Shown here: piece by piece, positions 1 to 8,544 of the stretch | Position numbering within the stretch: position 1 is the stretch's first letter | Layout of the letters: each line of letters starts with the position of its first letter | NCBI GenBank assembly: GCA_002559145.1 | Contig: NTXX01000083.1 | Location: forward strand, 1-35,000 | From: Bacillus sp. AFS006103 | GTDB lineage: Bacteria; Bacillota; Bacilli; Bacillales; Cytobacillaceae | Length of the DNA stretch: 35,000 nucleotides | Direction: 5' to 3' | Program-made: the position numbers and the translations under genes | The notes under the pieces: generated by a model | Told to the model about the DNA's origin: nothing | The model's input: only the letters and a program-made list of their open reading frames with translations | The model's database searches: none

Positions 1-1
1 T

Positions 2-472
2 CTATTGCATTCTATTTCGAAAATGGTCACGGATTGGTGTGTGGAAAACCAAATAAAAACACTGTATATCGGAACACCGGATGGCGTTCAAAAAAATACG
101 AAAAAGAAAAAGAAAACCCGTAAAGAAATTCGTCAACAATTGTCCAACTGGAGTTTTGGGCAATTAATCGATAAAATAAAATACAAACTAAAACTTCGAG
201 GAGTCAAAGTCCAACTGGTGGAAGAGTCCTATACTTCCGGCACGTTCCCGACATGTGGAGAATTCCGCAAACAAAAGAATCGAAACTTCGAATGTTCGTG
301 TGGAGCGGAAGGACATCGGGATGTAGTTGGTGCCATGAATATTTTGGACAAGTCTGTCAATAAAAGGCTAACGAAAAATCAGGAACTACCGAAAAGAAAA
401 GATACAAAGTATCGCCGAGTCCTTTTAGCTCCCATTGTCTCGCACAATGGGGATAAAAGGGCAGTGGCGTAG
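2..472 (+). CDS. tnpB: TnpB-family RNA-guided nuclease, C-terminal part (cut by window edge)
   Basis: The frame is open to the left edge, so only the last 156 residues or so of a protein usually near 370-400 aa are visible. TnpB is the IS200/IS605-type accessory nuclease that cuts DNA guided by an RNA from the element's right end. Visible marks are the RuvC-II glutamate region (LVEESYTSG), the zinc-finger region, and the RuvC-III region (HRDVVGAMNIL) with its aspartate. Relatives have TCPxCG at the first zinc-binding pair; here it reads TFPTCG, so the first cysteine is replaced by phenylalanine. The second pair is CSCG, a form seen in IS1341-like relatives. The missing cysteine suggests impaired folding or a degenerating copy, but the frame is otherwise intact to its stop. 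No TnpA is visible; it could lie upstream of the window or be absent. Confidence 0.88.
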   Translation, partial: LLHSISKMVTDWCVENQIKTLYIGTPDGVQKNTKKKKKTRKEIRQQLSNWSFGQLIDKIKYKLKLRGVKVQLVEESYTSGTFPTCGEFRKQKNRNFECSCGAEGHRDVVGAMNILDKSVNKRLTKNQELPKRKDTKYRRVLLAPIVSHNGDKRAVA

Positions 473-640
473 CGCCTATGATTGGGCTGCGGTATGTGGT
501 TTTTACTACATGTCGTAATGAACTGGAGAAGTAGTAAGACCTGGAAGCCCCGGCTGAAAGGCGACTTTGATGAAGGTTTAAAAAAGAATTCCTTGGATTT
601 ATCCATGGGGCGAAGTCAAGCTATAATGTTCTATATCTAA
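400..640 (+). ncRNA. Probable omega RNA (reRNA) and right end of the TnpB element
   Basis: In this family the guide RNA overlaps the 3' end of tnpB, runs to the transposon right end and takes its guide from the flanking DNA. After the tnpB stop there is a hairpin at 494-511 (ATGTGGT, tttt, ACTACAT), then a GC-rich segment around 547-572. A second hairpin at 591-608 (CCTTGGAT, tt, ATCCATGG, one mismatch) follows, then GGGGCGAAGTCAA ending near 619. That hairpin followed by GTCAA resembles right ends of Bacillaceae IS605/IS1341 elements as I remember them, so the boundary is an inference. The guide would then be about 620-640. The 5' end of the RNA is not defined by the sequence. Confidence 0.55.
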
Positions 641-688
641 ATTTGACAGTAGCGCCAAACTAATTTTTCTCAGGAAGGAGAAAGACAC

Positions 689-3600
689 GTGAACATCAAG
701 TTAACTCAAAAGCTCATCCAAGAAATGTGTGGCATGGTCTCCTTCAAACGAGGAGATTATTTTTATCAAACGAATAAAGTTACTTTCGAACAATATCTTC
801 CTCATCGTTGTCAAGCAACAGTCATAGGAGACGAAAACTTTCATGTCACCATCGAAACAGGTGCCAATCATCAGATTCGAACGGAATGCACATGCCCAAA
901 GCTTGCCTCTTTTTCAAAGGACTGTCAGCATATAGCCGCTGTATTAATAGCCGTTTGCGAGCATCAACATCAAGGCAGCAGCCCGCCCATTTCCAGTTCA
1001 TCCAATCAAGAACTTACAGAAGGGTTACTCCATCTCTTTTCTGATCAGCCAGTCCGGTCAGGCGGCCATCAACTTCACTTTGAGAATAGAAAAGTCCTTG
1101 ATATCGAGTTTACCTGTAAACCTGTTGATGTCGGCATGGGAAGATACCTTATCGCTATCGAAATGTCCGTCGCAGCAACCAATGTCCAAAACATCCGTGT
1201 GTTTCTGGAGCGAGTTAGTTTAGGAAAGCGATACGCACTATCCAGTTCATTCACATACGACCCCAAGCTTCATTGCTTTCAAAAAGAAACCAATAGCGTT
1301 CTAGAGCAGCTTATCCAAGTCCTTCGGGATGAAAGGGTTTATCGGGATGTGGATATGGATATGGTGCCTGACACCAATGTGGTGCCTGACACCAACCAAC
1401 AGCAGCTGCTGTTCATTCCATCCTCCTCTTGGGAGCGCCTGCTTCCGCTGCTGATAAGGGTACCATTGGCGATGTTGGAGTATGAGGGACAATCCTTTTC
1501 CGGACTTCATTTATCGACTGAGTCACTGCCACTAAAGTTTGATTTTACAAAAGCGGAAGAGAACAGCTATCAACTGAAGGTTACAAACCTCGATCGGATG
1601 ATTTTCCTTGAGGCCTATCATACCGTTTTATATGAAGGGGAATTAAAGCAGCTGGAAGATCAGGACTATAAACGTCTTTCCGATCTCAAAAAGATGTTGG
1701 ATACTTCAGGAACAAAGCAAATTCCCATTCCACATGAACAAATCCGCTTTTTTCTGGAAAAAGTAGCGCCAGGCCTGAAAAAGCTAGGGCAAGTGAACAT
1801 AGCGGAAGAAATCTCGAAGGAATTGCTGAATTCCCCACTAGTGGCCAAGCTTTACCTGGATCGTGTGAAAAATCGCTTACTTGCAGGGCTTGAATTTCAC
1901 TACGACAATTGGGTCATTAATCCATTGGAAAATAGAGATCTTCCGGGGGGATCACTAGTGATTCGGGATGTGGTGAAGGAAGAGGAAATCCTGCAACTCT
2001 TTGAAGATAGCTCATTTGCGAAGACGGACGGAGGATATTACCTCCACAATGAAGAACTGGAATATGAGTTTTTATCTTACATCGTGCCAAAGCTCCAAAA
2101 GCTAGTTCGAATCTATGCAACAAGTGCGGTCCGAAATCGAATTTCGAGGGAAAATTTTCGGCCGCAGGTGAGGGTTCGGGTCAAAAAGGAGCGTACGAAC
2201 TGGCTCGAATTCAAATTTGAAATGGATGGCATCCCTGAAAGACAAATCCGTGAAGTGTTGGCGGCATTAGAGGAAAAACGGAAATATTATCGTTTGCCGA
2301 ATGGGTCGCTCCTCTCGCTTCAGACCAGAGAGTTTAATGAAATCCAGCGTTTTCTTTACTCCCCACTCGCTAAGAATAAGGATCTCGCCAGCGGTTTGGA
2401 TTTACCGATTGAACAAAGCTTGCAACTTCTTGATACCGTTGAGATTAGTGATGCGTTCAAGCTAGAAGAATCCTTTCGGCAGTTTCTAGATCATCTTAAA
2501 GATCCCGGCAAGTTGGAGTTCGAGGTGCCAGCCAGTTTAGACGCGACGTTAAAAGACTATCAAAAACATGGGTTTAAATGGATGAGAACATTGGCCTACT
2601 ATGGTTTCGGTGGAATATTAGCTGATGATATGGGACTCGGAAAAACCATTCAAAGCATCGCCTTCATCGTATCAGTACAGTCCGATGTCCGTAAAAATAA
2701 CCAGCCGGTCCTTGTGGTTTGCCCGTCTTCCTTGACCTATAACTGGCTGAGTGAAATCAGGAAATTTGCGCCCCAGTTAAAGGCGATTGTCATTGATGGA
2801 ACGAAAGCAGAGCGGACCACCCTGCTGAAAAAACAGACGGATGCCGATGTTTTGCTCATCTCTTATCCATTATTACGCCGTGAGATTAGCTGGTTTGAAA
2901 AGGAAACGTTTCATACGGTGTTTTTTGATGAAGCGCAAGCTTTTAAAAATCCGTTGACTCAAACCGCTCGTGCGGTAAAGAAATTACAGGCCGATCATCG
3001 CTTTGCTCTTACGGGTACACCAGTGGAAAATGCCTTGGAGGAACTATGGTCAATTTTCCACGTTGTCTTTCCTGAACTTTTCCTTGGGTTGAAGGAATTC
3101 AGTAAACTTTCAAGGAAAAATATTGTTCGGAGAATTCGTCCCTTTTTACTGCGCAGGTTGAAAGAGGATGTTTTGCTTGAGCTTCCGGAGAAAATGGAAT
3201 CGTTGGAATCGGTGGAGCTGCTTCCTGAACAAAAGAAGCTGTATGCTGCCTATTTGGCGAAGCTGAGACATGATACGTTTAAGAATTTGGACAAGGATAC
3301 GATTCGGAAAAATCGAATCAAAATTCTTGCAGGTTTGACTCGTCTTCGGCAGATTTGTTGTCATCCAGGCTTGTTTGTTGATGGTTATCAAGGGAAATCG
3401 GCAAAATTTGAACAACTTTTACAGATTATCGAAGAATCAAAGCTTTCTGGTAGAAGGGTGTTAATTTTTTCACAGTTTACAAAAATGCTTGAACTGATTG
3501 GCCGTGCGTTAACTGCAAGAGGTCTGCCTTTTTTCTACCTGGATGGTCAGACTCCATCAGAAGAACGCGTTGAAATCTGCAATCGGTTTAATCGCGGTGA

Positions 3601-3910
3601 ACGGGATTTGTTCCTTATTTCCTTGAAAGCAGGGGGGACAGGTCTTAATTTGATGAGTGCGGATACCGTCATTTTATATGACACATGGTGGAATCCAGCC
3701 GTCGAGGAGCAGGCAGCCGATCGCGCCCACCGGATGGGTCAGCAAAATGTCGTCCAGGTGATCAAGCTGGTTGCCCGTGGGACGATAGAGGAAAAAATGA
3801 ATGAACTGCAAGATAAAAAGCGACACCTCATCGAAGAAATCATTGATTCGGATGAAAAAGTCCTTTCAACCCTTACAGAAGAGGATATTCGCGAGATTTT
3901 GATGATATAA
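689..3910 (+). CDS. SWIM zinc-finger SNF2-family DEAD/DEAH helicase
   Basis: A 1073-aa bacterial SNF2 (Rad54/HepA-like) ATPase that probably remodels protein-DNA or RNA polymerase complexes; the bacterial role is not settled. The SWIM finger is C67-x-C69-x9-C79-x-H81. A long helicase-associated region follows. The ATPase core has Walker A (DDMGLGKT, GLGKT at 649-653), DEAQ at 747-750, LTGTPVEN near 775, and in the second RecA lobe the AGGTGLNL, WWNPAVEEQA and RAHRMGQ motifs. The GTG start has AGGAAGGAG eight bases upstream. Residues 226-236 (VPDTNVVPDTN) are encoded by two tandem copies of the dispersed palindrome GGTGCCTGACACC, inserted in frame in the linker and apparently tolerated. The gene is monocistronic and ends at a strong terminator. 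Confidence 0.95.
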   Translation: MNIKLTQKLIQEMCGMVSFKRGDYFYQTNKVTFEQYLPHRCQATVIGDENFHVTIETGANHQIRTECTCPKLASFSKDCQHIAAVLIAVCEHQHQGSSPPISSSSNQELTEGLLHLFSDQPVRSGGHQLHFENRKVLDIEFTCKPVDVGMGRYLIAIEMSVAATNVQNIRVFLERVSLGKRYALSSSFTYDPKLHCFQKETNSVLEQLIQVLRDERVYRDVDMDMVPDTNVVPDTNQQQLLFIPSSSWERLLPLLIRVPLAMLEYEGQSFSGLHLSTESLPLKFDFTKAEENSYQLKVTNLDRMIFLEAYHTVLYEGELKQLEDQDYKRLSDLKKMLDTSGTKQIPIPHEQIRFFLEKVAPGLKKLGQVNIAEEISKELLNSPLVAKLYLDRVKNRLLAGLEFHYDNWVINPLENRDLPGGSLVIRDVVKEEEILQLFEDSSFAKTDGGYYLHNEELEYEFLSYIVPKLQKLVRIYATSAVRNRISRENFRPQVRVRVKKERTNWLEFKFEMDGIPERQIREVLAALEEKRKYYRLPNGSLLSLQTREFNEIQRFLYSPLAKNKDLASGLDLPIEQSLQLLDTVEISDAFKLEESFRQFLDHLKDPGKLEFEVPASLDATLKDYQKHGFKWMRTLAYYGFGGILADDMGLGKTIQSIAFIVSVQSDVRKNNQPVLVVCPSSLTYNWLSEIRKFAPQLKAIVIDGTKAERTTLLKKQTDADVLLISYPLLRREISWFEKETFHTVFFDEAQAFKNPLTQTARAVKKLQADHRFALTGTPVENALEELWSIFHVVFPELFLGLKEFSKLSRKNIVRRIRPFLLRRLKEDVLLELPEKMESLESVELLPEQKKLYAAYLAKLRHDTFKNLDKDTIRKNRIKILAGLTRLRQICCHPGLFVDGYQGKSAKFEQLLQIIEESKLSGRRVLIFSQFTKMLELIGRALTARGLPFFYLDGQTPSEERVEICNRFNRGERDLFLISLKAGGTGLNLMSADTVILYDTWWNPAVEEQAADRAHRMGQQNVVQVIKLVARGTIEEKMNELQDKKRHLIEEIIDSDEKVLSTLTEEDIREILMI
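1363..1393 (+). repeat. Two tandem copies of the GGTGCCTGACACC palindrome inside a coding region
   Basis: Identical 13-bp copies lie at 1363-1375 and 1381-1393. The 18-bp period preserves the reading frame of the SNF2 gene. The same motif recurs between genes at 9667-9720, 16214-16230, 26785-26825, 33042-33054 and 34851-34871. Confidence 0.95.
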
Positions 3911-3940
3911 AAAAAGGAGCTGCATATCAGCTCCTTTTTT
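3909..3940. terminator. Bidirectional Rho-independent terminator
   Basis: GGAGCTG and CAGCTCC flank the loop CATAT, with an A-run before and T6 after. It can end both the SNF2 transcript and the opposing YggT-type transcript. Confidence 0.93.
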
Positions 3941-3987
3941 AATAAAGATTTCAACACATACGCCTGAACAGGGCGCTTGCGCTTTTC

Positions 3988-4269
3988 TTAAGCTCCGATG
4001 ACAGTCAACGATTGGCTGAGACCTAGTAACGCAAATTGACGAATAAACTTAAAGGCAAATAATGCGATTATCGGTGAAAAATCAATCGGACCAAGAGGCG
4101 GGATAAACCGTCTGAACAATCCTAAATAAGGTTCGACAACCTTGGAAATCCATAAACCAACCTTAGATGATTGAAATTGAGGAAACCAAGAACCGAAAAT
4201 AGATATTAAGATTAACCAATAATATGCATCAAAAGCGTACTGTCCAATTTGAAAAATAGTAGAACCCAA
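3988..4269 (-). CDS. YggT-family integral membrane protein
   Basis: A 93-aa hydrophobic protein with the YggT layout: an N-terminal membrane segment (about residues 12-28, YYWLILISIFGSWFP), a loop with EPYLGLFRRFIPPLG, then a second membrane segment. The PYLxxFRRxIPPxG signature is characteristic. The best-known Bacillus member (YlmG) lies in a cell-division cluster. This copy stands alone between a helicase and a phosphatase gene, so it is probably a paralog of unknown function. The start is TTG, with GGAAG a few bases upstream. It converges on the SNF2 gene and shares its terminator. Confidence 0.85.
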   Translation of the reverse strand: MGSTIFQIGQYAFDAYYWLILISIFGSWFPQFQSSKVGLWISKVVEPYLGLFRRFIPPLGPIDFSPIIALFAFKFIRQFALLGLSQSLTVIGA

Positions 4270-4394
4270 TATGATCTTCCATTCTATTTGAAATTTTTTT
4301 AACTTAATTACTATTATACCTATGTATTCATACGATTAATATCCAAAAAGGTTTCAATAGATGCGCTAAATTTTTTCCTACAACTTGTGTGGTC

Positions 4395-4994
4395 CTATTT
4401 TTGTTGTAACGGGTTAAGGACTTCGGGGATAAAATCTACATAACTATCGATATGAAAATCAGCGTCAATATTTCTATTTTGAAAGGCTACCGTTTTAATA
4501 TTTAATTTACGAGCGGGAATTAAATCTAGGTCACGGTCACCGACGACCAAATCAATTGGGTAACTTTTTAAAACATATTCATAGGAAGAACTATGAGGTT
4601 TTCTTGTAAATCCTTGTTCCTCAACCGAAACAATATCTCGAAAATATTTTGCTAAGTTGTATTTTTCAAGAAGAAATATAGTGGATTCCTTATCGCGATG
4701 TGTCACAATAATATTGTTTTCAACAGAAGTTAACGCCTCCTCTAGATGCTTAAAGGGCTTGCTTTCTGTTTTTGAATAGTAGTTATGTAAGGTTTGGTAT
4801 TCTTCTCTTCGTTTTTCTTCAATTCCATAATGCTTAAAGGCGGTTTTGGAATCCTTTTTTAGCCAGCTTAGGACCTCTGTCCGATCAAGGTCTTGCTGAC
4901 TTAATTTGATGAATCCCTCGACAAGTGCCGGATAGGTATCAAATAGTGTTCCATCGAAATCCCATAGTATGTAAATAATAATCCCTCTTTTCAT
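4395..4994 (-). CDS. HAD-superfamily (subfamily IA) hydrolase
   Basis: A 199-aa phosphatase-like protein. Motif I is WDFDGTLFDT near residues 11-20, with the nucleophile and acid/base aspartates both present. Motif II is near IVTHRDKES, the motif III lysine lies in TRKPHSSSY, and motif IV is VVGDRDLDL. A helical cap follows motif I, as in phosphoglycolate-phosphatase-like members. Substrate cannot be read from sequence. The ATG at 4994 has no good ribosome binding site ahead of it. An AGAGGG at codons 3-4 hints that translation might begin a few codons later, just before YILWDFDG, but no standard start codon lies there, so the ATG is kept. Confidence 0.85.
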   Translation of the reverse strand: MKRGIIIYILWDFDGTLFDTYPALVEGFIKLSQQDLDRTEVLSWLKKDSKTAFKHYGIEEKRREEYQTLHNYYSKTESKPFKHLEEALTSVENNIIVTHRDKESTIFLLEKYNLAKYFRDIVSVEEQGFTRKPHSSSYEYVLKSYPIDLVVGDRDLDLIPARKLNIKTVAFQNRNIDADFHIDSYVDFIPEVLNPLQQK

Positions 4995-5130
4995 ATCAGT
5001 ATGAATTTATATTTAATGAGATTACCACAAGATGATATGAAAAAGAAACCAAAGTTCCCATCGATGGTTGAAATTTGTTATACTTTTCTTAAGTAATGCA
5101 CATGTTAAAGGATAGAAATGGGGGATAACC

Positions 5131-5319
5131 ATGTCATTTGATAACTCTGTACTCGGGTTACCATATTTTAGCTTAGAAGCAGCCGCAGTGGACAAAAGTC
5201 CGAGTGAAATGGTCATTACAGACCAAACTGGGGAAAATTATTACATAGTCAGCAGGGAAGTGTATAAGGATGGACCACAACAAAACGGTTATAAAGTTGT
5301 GGTAAACGAAGGAGAGTAA
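5131..5319 (+). CDS. Small conserved-looking protein of unknown function
   Basis: A 62-aa acidic soluble protein beginning MSFDNSVLGLPYFSLEAA, with no membrane segment or signal peptide and no family I recognise. The support for it being real is a strong GGGGGAT site eight bases before ATG and a hairpin terminator that overlaps the stop codon (5311-5330). The opposite strand is also open here but lacks such signals. It is a single-gene unit next to a DUF1801 gene. Confidence 0.7.
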   Translation: MSFDNSVLGLPYFSLEAAAVDKSPSEMVITDQTGENYYIVSREVYKDGPQQNGYKVVVNEGE

Positions 5320-5337
5320 TGATACTCTCCTTTATTT
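5311..5337 (+). terminator. Rho-independent terminator overlapping a stop codon
   Basis: GGAGAGT and ACTCTCC form the stem, followed by TTTATTT. The left arm contains the last codons and stop of the 62-aa gene. Confidence 0.8.
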
Positions 5338-5434
5338 ATGCTTTTTCTATGAAAACTAGTGGTTTTTGTAAATAATTTGGTCATTTTGCCTATAATGAAT
5401 TTAAGCGTCTAATTTAAAGAATAGGGGGGATTTA

Positions 5435-5872
5435 ATGAGCTATCAGCAAAAAACAAAAGAAACGGATCATAGTGTGATTGAGTTTGTTGAAAATGTTGAG
5501 AATCCGAAAAAACGTGAAGATGCCTATAAATTAATCGATGTTTTTACTGAAACGACAGGCTATGAAGCAAAGATGTGGGGGCCAAGTATTATTGGATTCG
5601 GTTCCTATCATTATAAGTATGAATCAGGTCATGAAGGGGATGCCCCTTTGGTTGGCTTTTCTCCCCGAAAAGCAAAAATTAGTTTATATTTTGCACCAGG
5701 AGAAACCAAGCGTGACGAATTGCTAAAAGACTTTGGGAAACACACCACTGGAAAAGGTTGTGTCTACATCAATAAGATAGCAGATATAGATGTCAATGTA
5801 CTAATAGAGTTAATTACTCAATCAGTCGAATTTTTGCAAAAAAAATATCCAAATTCGAAAAGCAGTGAGTAA
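5435..5872 (+). CDS. DUF1801 domain-containing protein
   Basis: A 145-aa soluble protein matching the DUF1801 (YdhG-like) family from the WGPSIIGFGSYHYKY segment near residue 48, the GFSPRKAKISLYF segment, and GKGCVYINKIADID near the end. The fold is known in the family but no reaction is assigned. AGGGGGGA lies upstream of ATG with normal spacing. It converges on the alpha/beta hydrolase gene. TTGGG and CCCAA after the stop could form a weak hairpin but lack a T-run. Confidence 0.88.
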   Translation: MSYQQKTKETDHSVIEFVENVENPKKREDAYKLIDVFTETTGYEAKMWGPSIIGFGSYHYKYESGHEGDAPLVGFSPRKAKISLYFAPGETKRDELLKDFGKHTTGKGCVYINKIADIDVNVLIELITQSVEFLQKKYPNSKSSE

Positions 5873-5898
5873 GAAAGCAGCAGTTGGGAAGCAGTATT

Positions 5899-6708
5899 TT
5901 ACCCAATAAAATGAGCTAATTCATTTGTGAATTTCTTCTGTTCTTCCCAGAACAAGCCATGGCCGCTGTGTTCGAACCAGACAAGCTTAGAGTTTGTGAT
6001 TCCCTGACGAAGGACGGAAGCCAATGGAGGCAAACAAATCTGATCATGTTGACCTTGAAGAATCAAGGTAGGCACTCGGATTTTTTTTATATCAGCGAAT
6101 AAGGTCTCATCTCTTAAGGAAGTCAGCAAGCCTGCTGTCGAATGTCCCGCGGCTTCAAGGCCTAATTGAAAGAACCAGTCTGAGAAAGGTTTAGTGAGAG
6201 CCTGATGAAAGAACATGTTTGTTAAGTCAGTCAGCATTTTCGGACGGTCATTATAAATTTGCACTAGAAGGGCATTAACATCCTTCGCTTCTAAACCAAA
6301 AGGAAAACCTGGCCGCTTGATAAAGCTAGGAGCCGCTGCACCAAAAAGAGCTAATTTCGAGACCCCGTAGCCATTATGACGCCCCATATACCTGATGGCA
6401 ATCGCACCGCCAACAGAATGACCAGCAAGTGTGAAATTCTGTAATCGAAGTGCTTTAACGATTTGTCGAATATCGTCAGCGAGTCTGTTGTAGGAATAAC
6501 CCTCCCACGGTTTATCTGACTTTCCAAATCCCCTTAAGTCAATTCCAATACACCGATACCCCATGGCAGGAAGGATATTAAACTGATATTCAAATAATTT
6601 ATGGTTTGCAGGCCATCCATGGACAAAGAGAATGATCTTACTACTCTTGCGATTAATATCCTCAACATATATATTCACTTCAGGTGCCACTTTAATATAA
6701 TAACCCAA
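5899..6708 (-). CDS. Alpha/beta-fold hydrolase
   Basis: A 269-aa protein with the alpha/beta hydrolase set: oxyanion region FVHGWPANHK, the RGFGKSDKP turn, nucleophile elbow AGHSVGG, acid region LQGQHDQICLP, and the catalytic histidine in HSGHGLFWEE. The catalytic triad is therefore complete. The length and RGFGKSDKP segment fit the haloperoxidase/esterase-like branch, but the substrate is unknown. The start is TTG with an AAAGGGGGGAT site. The 259-bp spacer to hemY holds the divergent promoters, where I could not single out convincing boxes. Confidence 0.9.
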   Translation of the reverse strand: MGYYIKVAPEVNIYVEDINRKSSKIILFVHGWPANHKLFEYQFNILPAMGYRCIGIDLRGFGKSDKPWEGYSYNRLADDIRQIVKALRLQNFTLAGHSVGGAIAIRYMGRHNGYGVSKLALFGAAAPSFIKRPGFPFGLEAKDVNALLVQIYNDRPKMLTDLTNMFFHQALTKPFSDWFFQLGLEAAGHSTAGLLTSLRDETLFADIKKIRVPTLILQGQHDQICLPPLASVLRQGITNSKLVWFEHSGHGLFWEEQKKFTNELAHFIG

Positions 6709-6967
6709 TTACTATCCCCCCTTTCTAAAGGTATGGAAAGGTCCATATACAATAAAGCTATTCATGGATAGCTAGGCTAATACATTAATGAACATTTTCG
6801 GACAACTTTCATATAACCACAATTTCTTTCTTTAATAGTTTAAAATGATGAATGTAGGTGTAAGGAAAGCTTACCCCTTAAAGAATGATCGATTAGTAAA
6901 ATTAATAATAAGCATTCAATTTATATATGTATTTTCCTAAAATTATTAACTGGAGCTGGTTACAGAA

Positions 6968-8374
6968 ATGGAGAAAAAGAAAGTCGTCATTATAGGTGGA
7001 GGAATCACAGGTTTAGCTACAGCTTACTACCTGCAAAAGGAAATCAAAGAGAAAGGTCTGCCAGTAGAAGTAAAGTTATTTGAAGCGAGTAACCGTTTTG
7101 GCGGTGTCATCAACACAGTGAAAAAGGATGGCTTTATTATTGAAAAAGGACCGGATTCCATTTTGGCACGAAAAGCGAGTGCACTCAAATTAATTAAAGA
7201 AGTGGGTCTTGAAGACAAGGTAGTCGCCAATACAGCCGGAAAATCCTATATTTATGCCAGAGGCAAGATTCACTCGATGCCGGAAGGAGCTTTTATGGGA
7301 ATCCCAACCCAGGTTACACCGTTTGCGCTTTCCGGGCTTTTTTCTCCACTCGGTAAACTACGGGCGGCTGGTGATTTTATTTTACCAAAAGGAAAAGAAA
7401 AGGCAGATCAATCGCTAGGTGAGTTTTTCAGAAGAAGACTTGGCGATGAAATAGTAGATAACTTAATCGACCCTTTATTGTCTGGGATTTATGCAGGCGA
7501 CATCGACCGCCTAAGCTTAATGTCATTGTTTCCGATGTTTTATCACATGGAGCAAAAACATCGAAGCCTTGTGCTTGGCTTGAAGAAAACCATGCCAACC
7601 CCACCTAAATCGGCAAAAAAAGAACCTTCCAAAAAAGGAATGTTTATTTCCTTATCCACTGGATTGGAATCGTTAATTGATGAAATCCTTAAGAGGCTAG
7701 ACGAAGGAACTATCAGCAAAGGAACACCGGTTGAAAAAATAGTGAAGGAACAAAACCACTATACGATTACCCTAGCGAATGGAACAGTTGAACAGGCGGA
7801 CAGTGTGGTCATAGCGACGGAACATTTTCATGCCCAAAAAATGCTTTCTGATTATCCGTTTATGAAAAAATTCGAAGAGATGGCTTCTTTTTCTGTAGCC
7901 AACGTTGCAATGGCCTTTCCAAAGTCGGCAATTAAACAGGATATCGAGGGAACAGGCTTTTTAGTATCAAGAAACAGTGACTTTAGAATTACTGCCTGCA
8001 CGTGGACGCATAAAAAATGGCCGGGGACGACTCCGAAGGACATGGCATTATTACGCAGCTATGTTGGTAAGCCAAATGATCAAGCGGCAGTTGATTTATC
8101 TGATGATGAAATTATTAACATTGCGCTACGGGATTTAAATAAAACGATGAACATTACCGAAAAGCCTCTGTTTCATGTGGTCACACGATGGAAGAAGGCG
8201 ATGCCACAATACAATGTCGGTCATATTGAACGGATGAAAAGCGTCAAGGAATCACTTACCAAGGAGCTGCCAGGAGTATTTTTAGCCGGAGGTTCTTATG
8301 AAGGTGTGGGTATCCCGGACTGCATTGACCAAGGGGAAGCTGCGGTTAAGAAGGTCTTGGAGTTTTTTGAGTAG
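6968..8374 (+). CDS. hemY: Protoporphyrinogen/coproporphyrinogen III oxidase
   Basis: A 468-aa FAD enzyme. The N-terminal dinucleotide-binding motif VVIIGGGITGLATAYYLQ leads to an acidic strand end and RFGGVINT. The C-terminal FAD contact is FLAGGSYEGVGIPDCIDQG. In Gram-positive bacteria this family oxidises coproporphyrinogen III to coproporphyrin III (CgoX) in the coproporphyrin-dependent haem route. The gene stands alone here, whereas B. subtilis has hemE-hemH-hemY together, so this may be an additional or relocated copy. The insertion PTPPKSAKKEPSKKGMF around residue 215 is lysine-rich. GGAG lies about 12 bases before ATG, a long spacing. Confidence 0.93.
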   Translation: MEKKKVVIIGGGITGLATAYYLQKEIKEKGLPVEVKLFEASNRFGGVINTVKKDGFIIEKGPDSILARKASALKLIKEVGLEDKVVANTAGKSYIYARGKIHSMPEGAFMGIPTQVTPFALSGLFSPLGKLRAAGDFILPKGKEKADQSLGEFFRRRLGDEIVDNLIDPLLSGIYAGDIDRLSLMSLFPMFYHMEQKHRSLVLGLKKTMPTPPKSAKKEPSKKGMFISLSTGLESLIDEILKRLDEGTISKGTPVEKIVKEQNHYTITLANGTVEQADSVVIATEHFHAQKMLSDYPFMKKFEEMASFSVANVAMAFPKSAIKQDIEGTGFLVSRNSDFRITACTWTHKKWPGTTPKDMALLRSYVGKPNDQAAVDLSDDEIINIALRDLNKTMNITEKPLFHVVTRWKKAMPQYNVGHIERMKSVKESLTKELPGVFLAGGSYEGVGIPDCIDQGEAAVKKVLEFFE

Positions 8375-8383
8375 TATAAACGT

Positions 8384-8418
8384 TAGAGTAGGGATTCGAG
8401 ATTCCTACTCTATTTTTT
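8384..8418 (+). terminator. Rho-independent terminator after hemY
   Basis: TAGAGTAGG (8384-8392) pairs with CCTACTCTA (8404-8412), followed by T6. Confidence 0.92.
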
Positions 8419-8544
8419 ACGGAAGAAGTCAATCTTTTTCCCAATAAAATGGTTGGAAGTTATAATGAAAATATTAATATTCTTCCAGGAAACAGGAATG
8501 AGATAGAGCTAACTACATTATATTGACAAAGGGCGGAGAATGAA

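Noticed and set aside
622..648. TATAAT and TTGACA ahead of the SNF2 gene as its promoter
   Set aside because: The two boxes are in the wrong order for one promoter, and neither has a suitable partner at 16-18 bp.
5022..5216. Minus-strand reading frame of 64 codons
   Set aside because: It overlaps the 62-aa plus-strand gene, which has a strong ribosome binding site and a matching terminator; the minus frame has neither.
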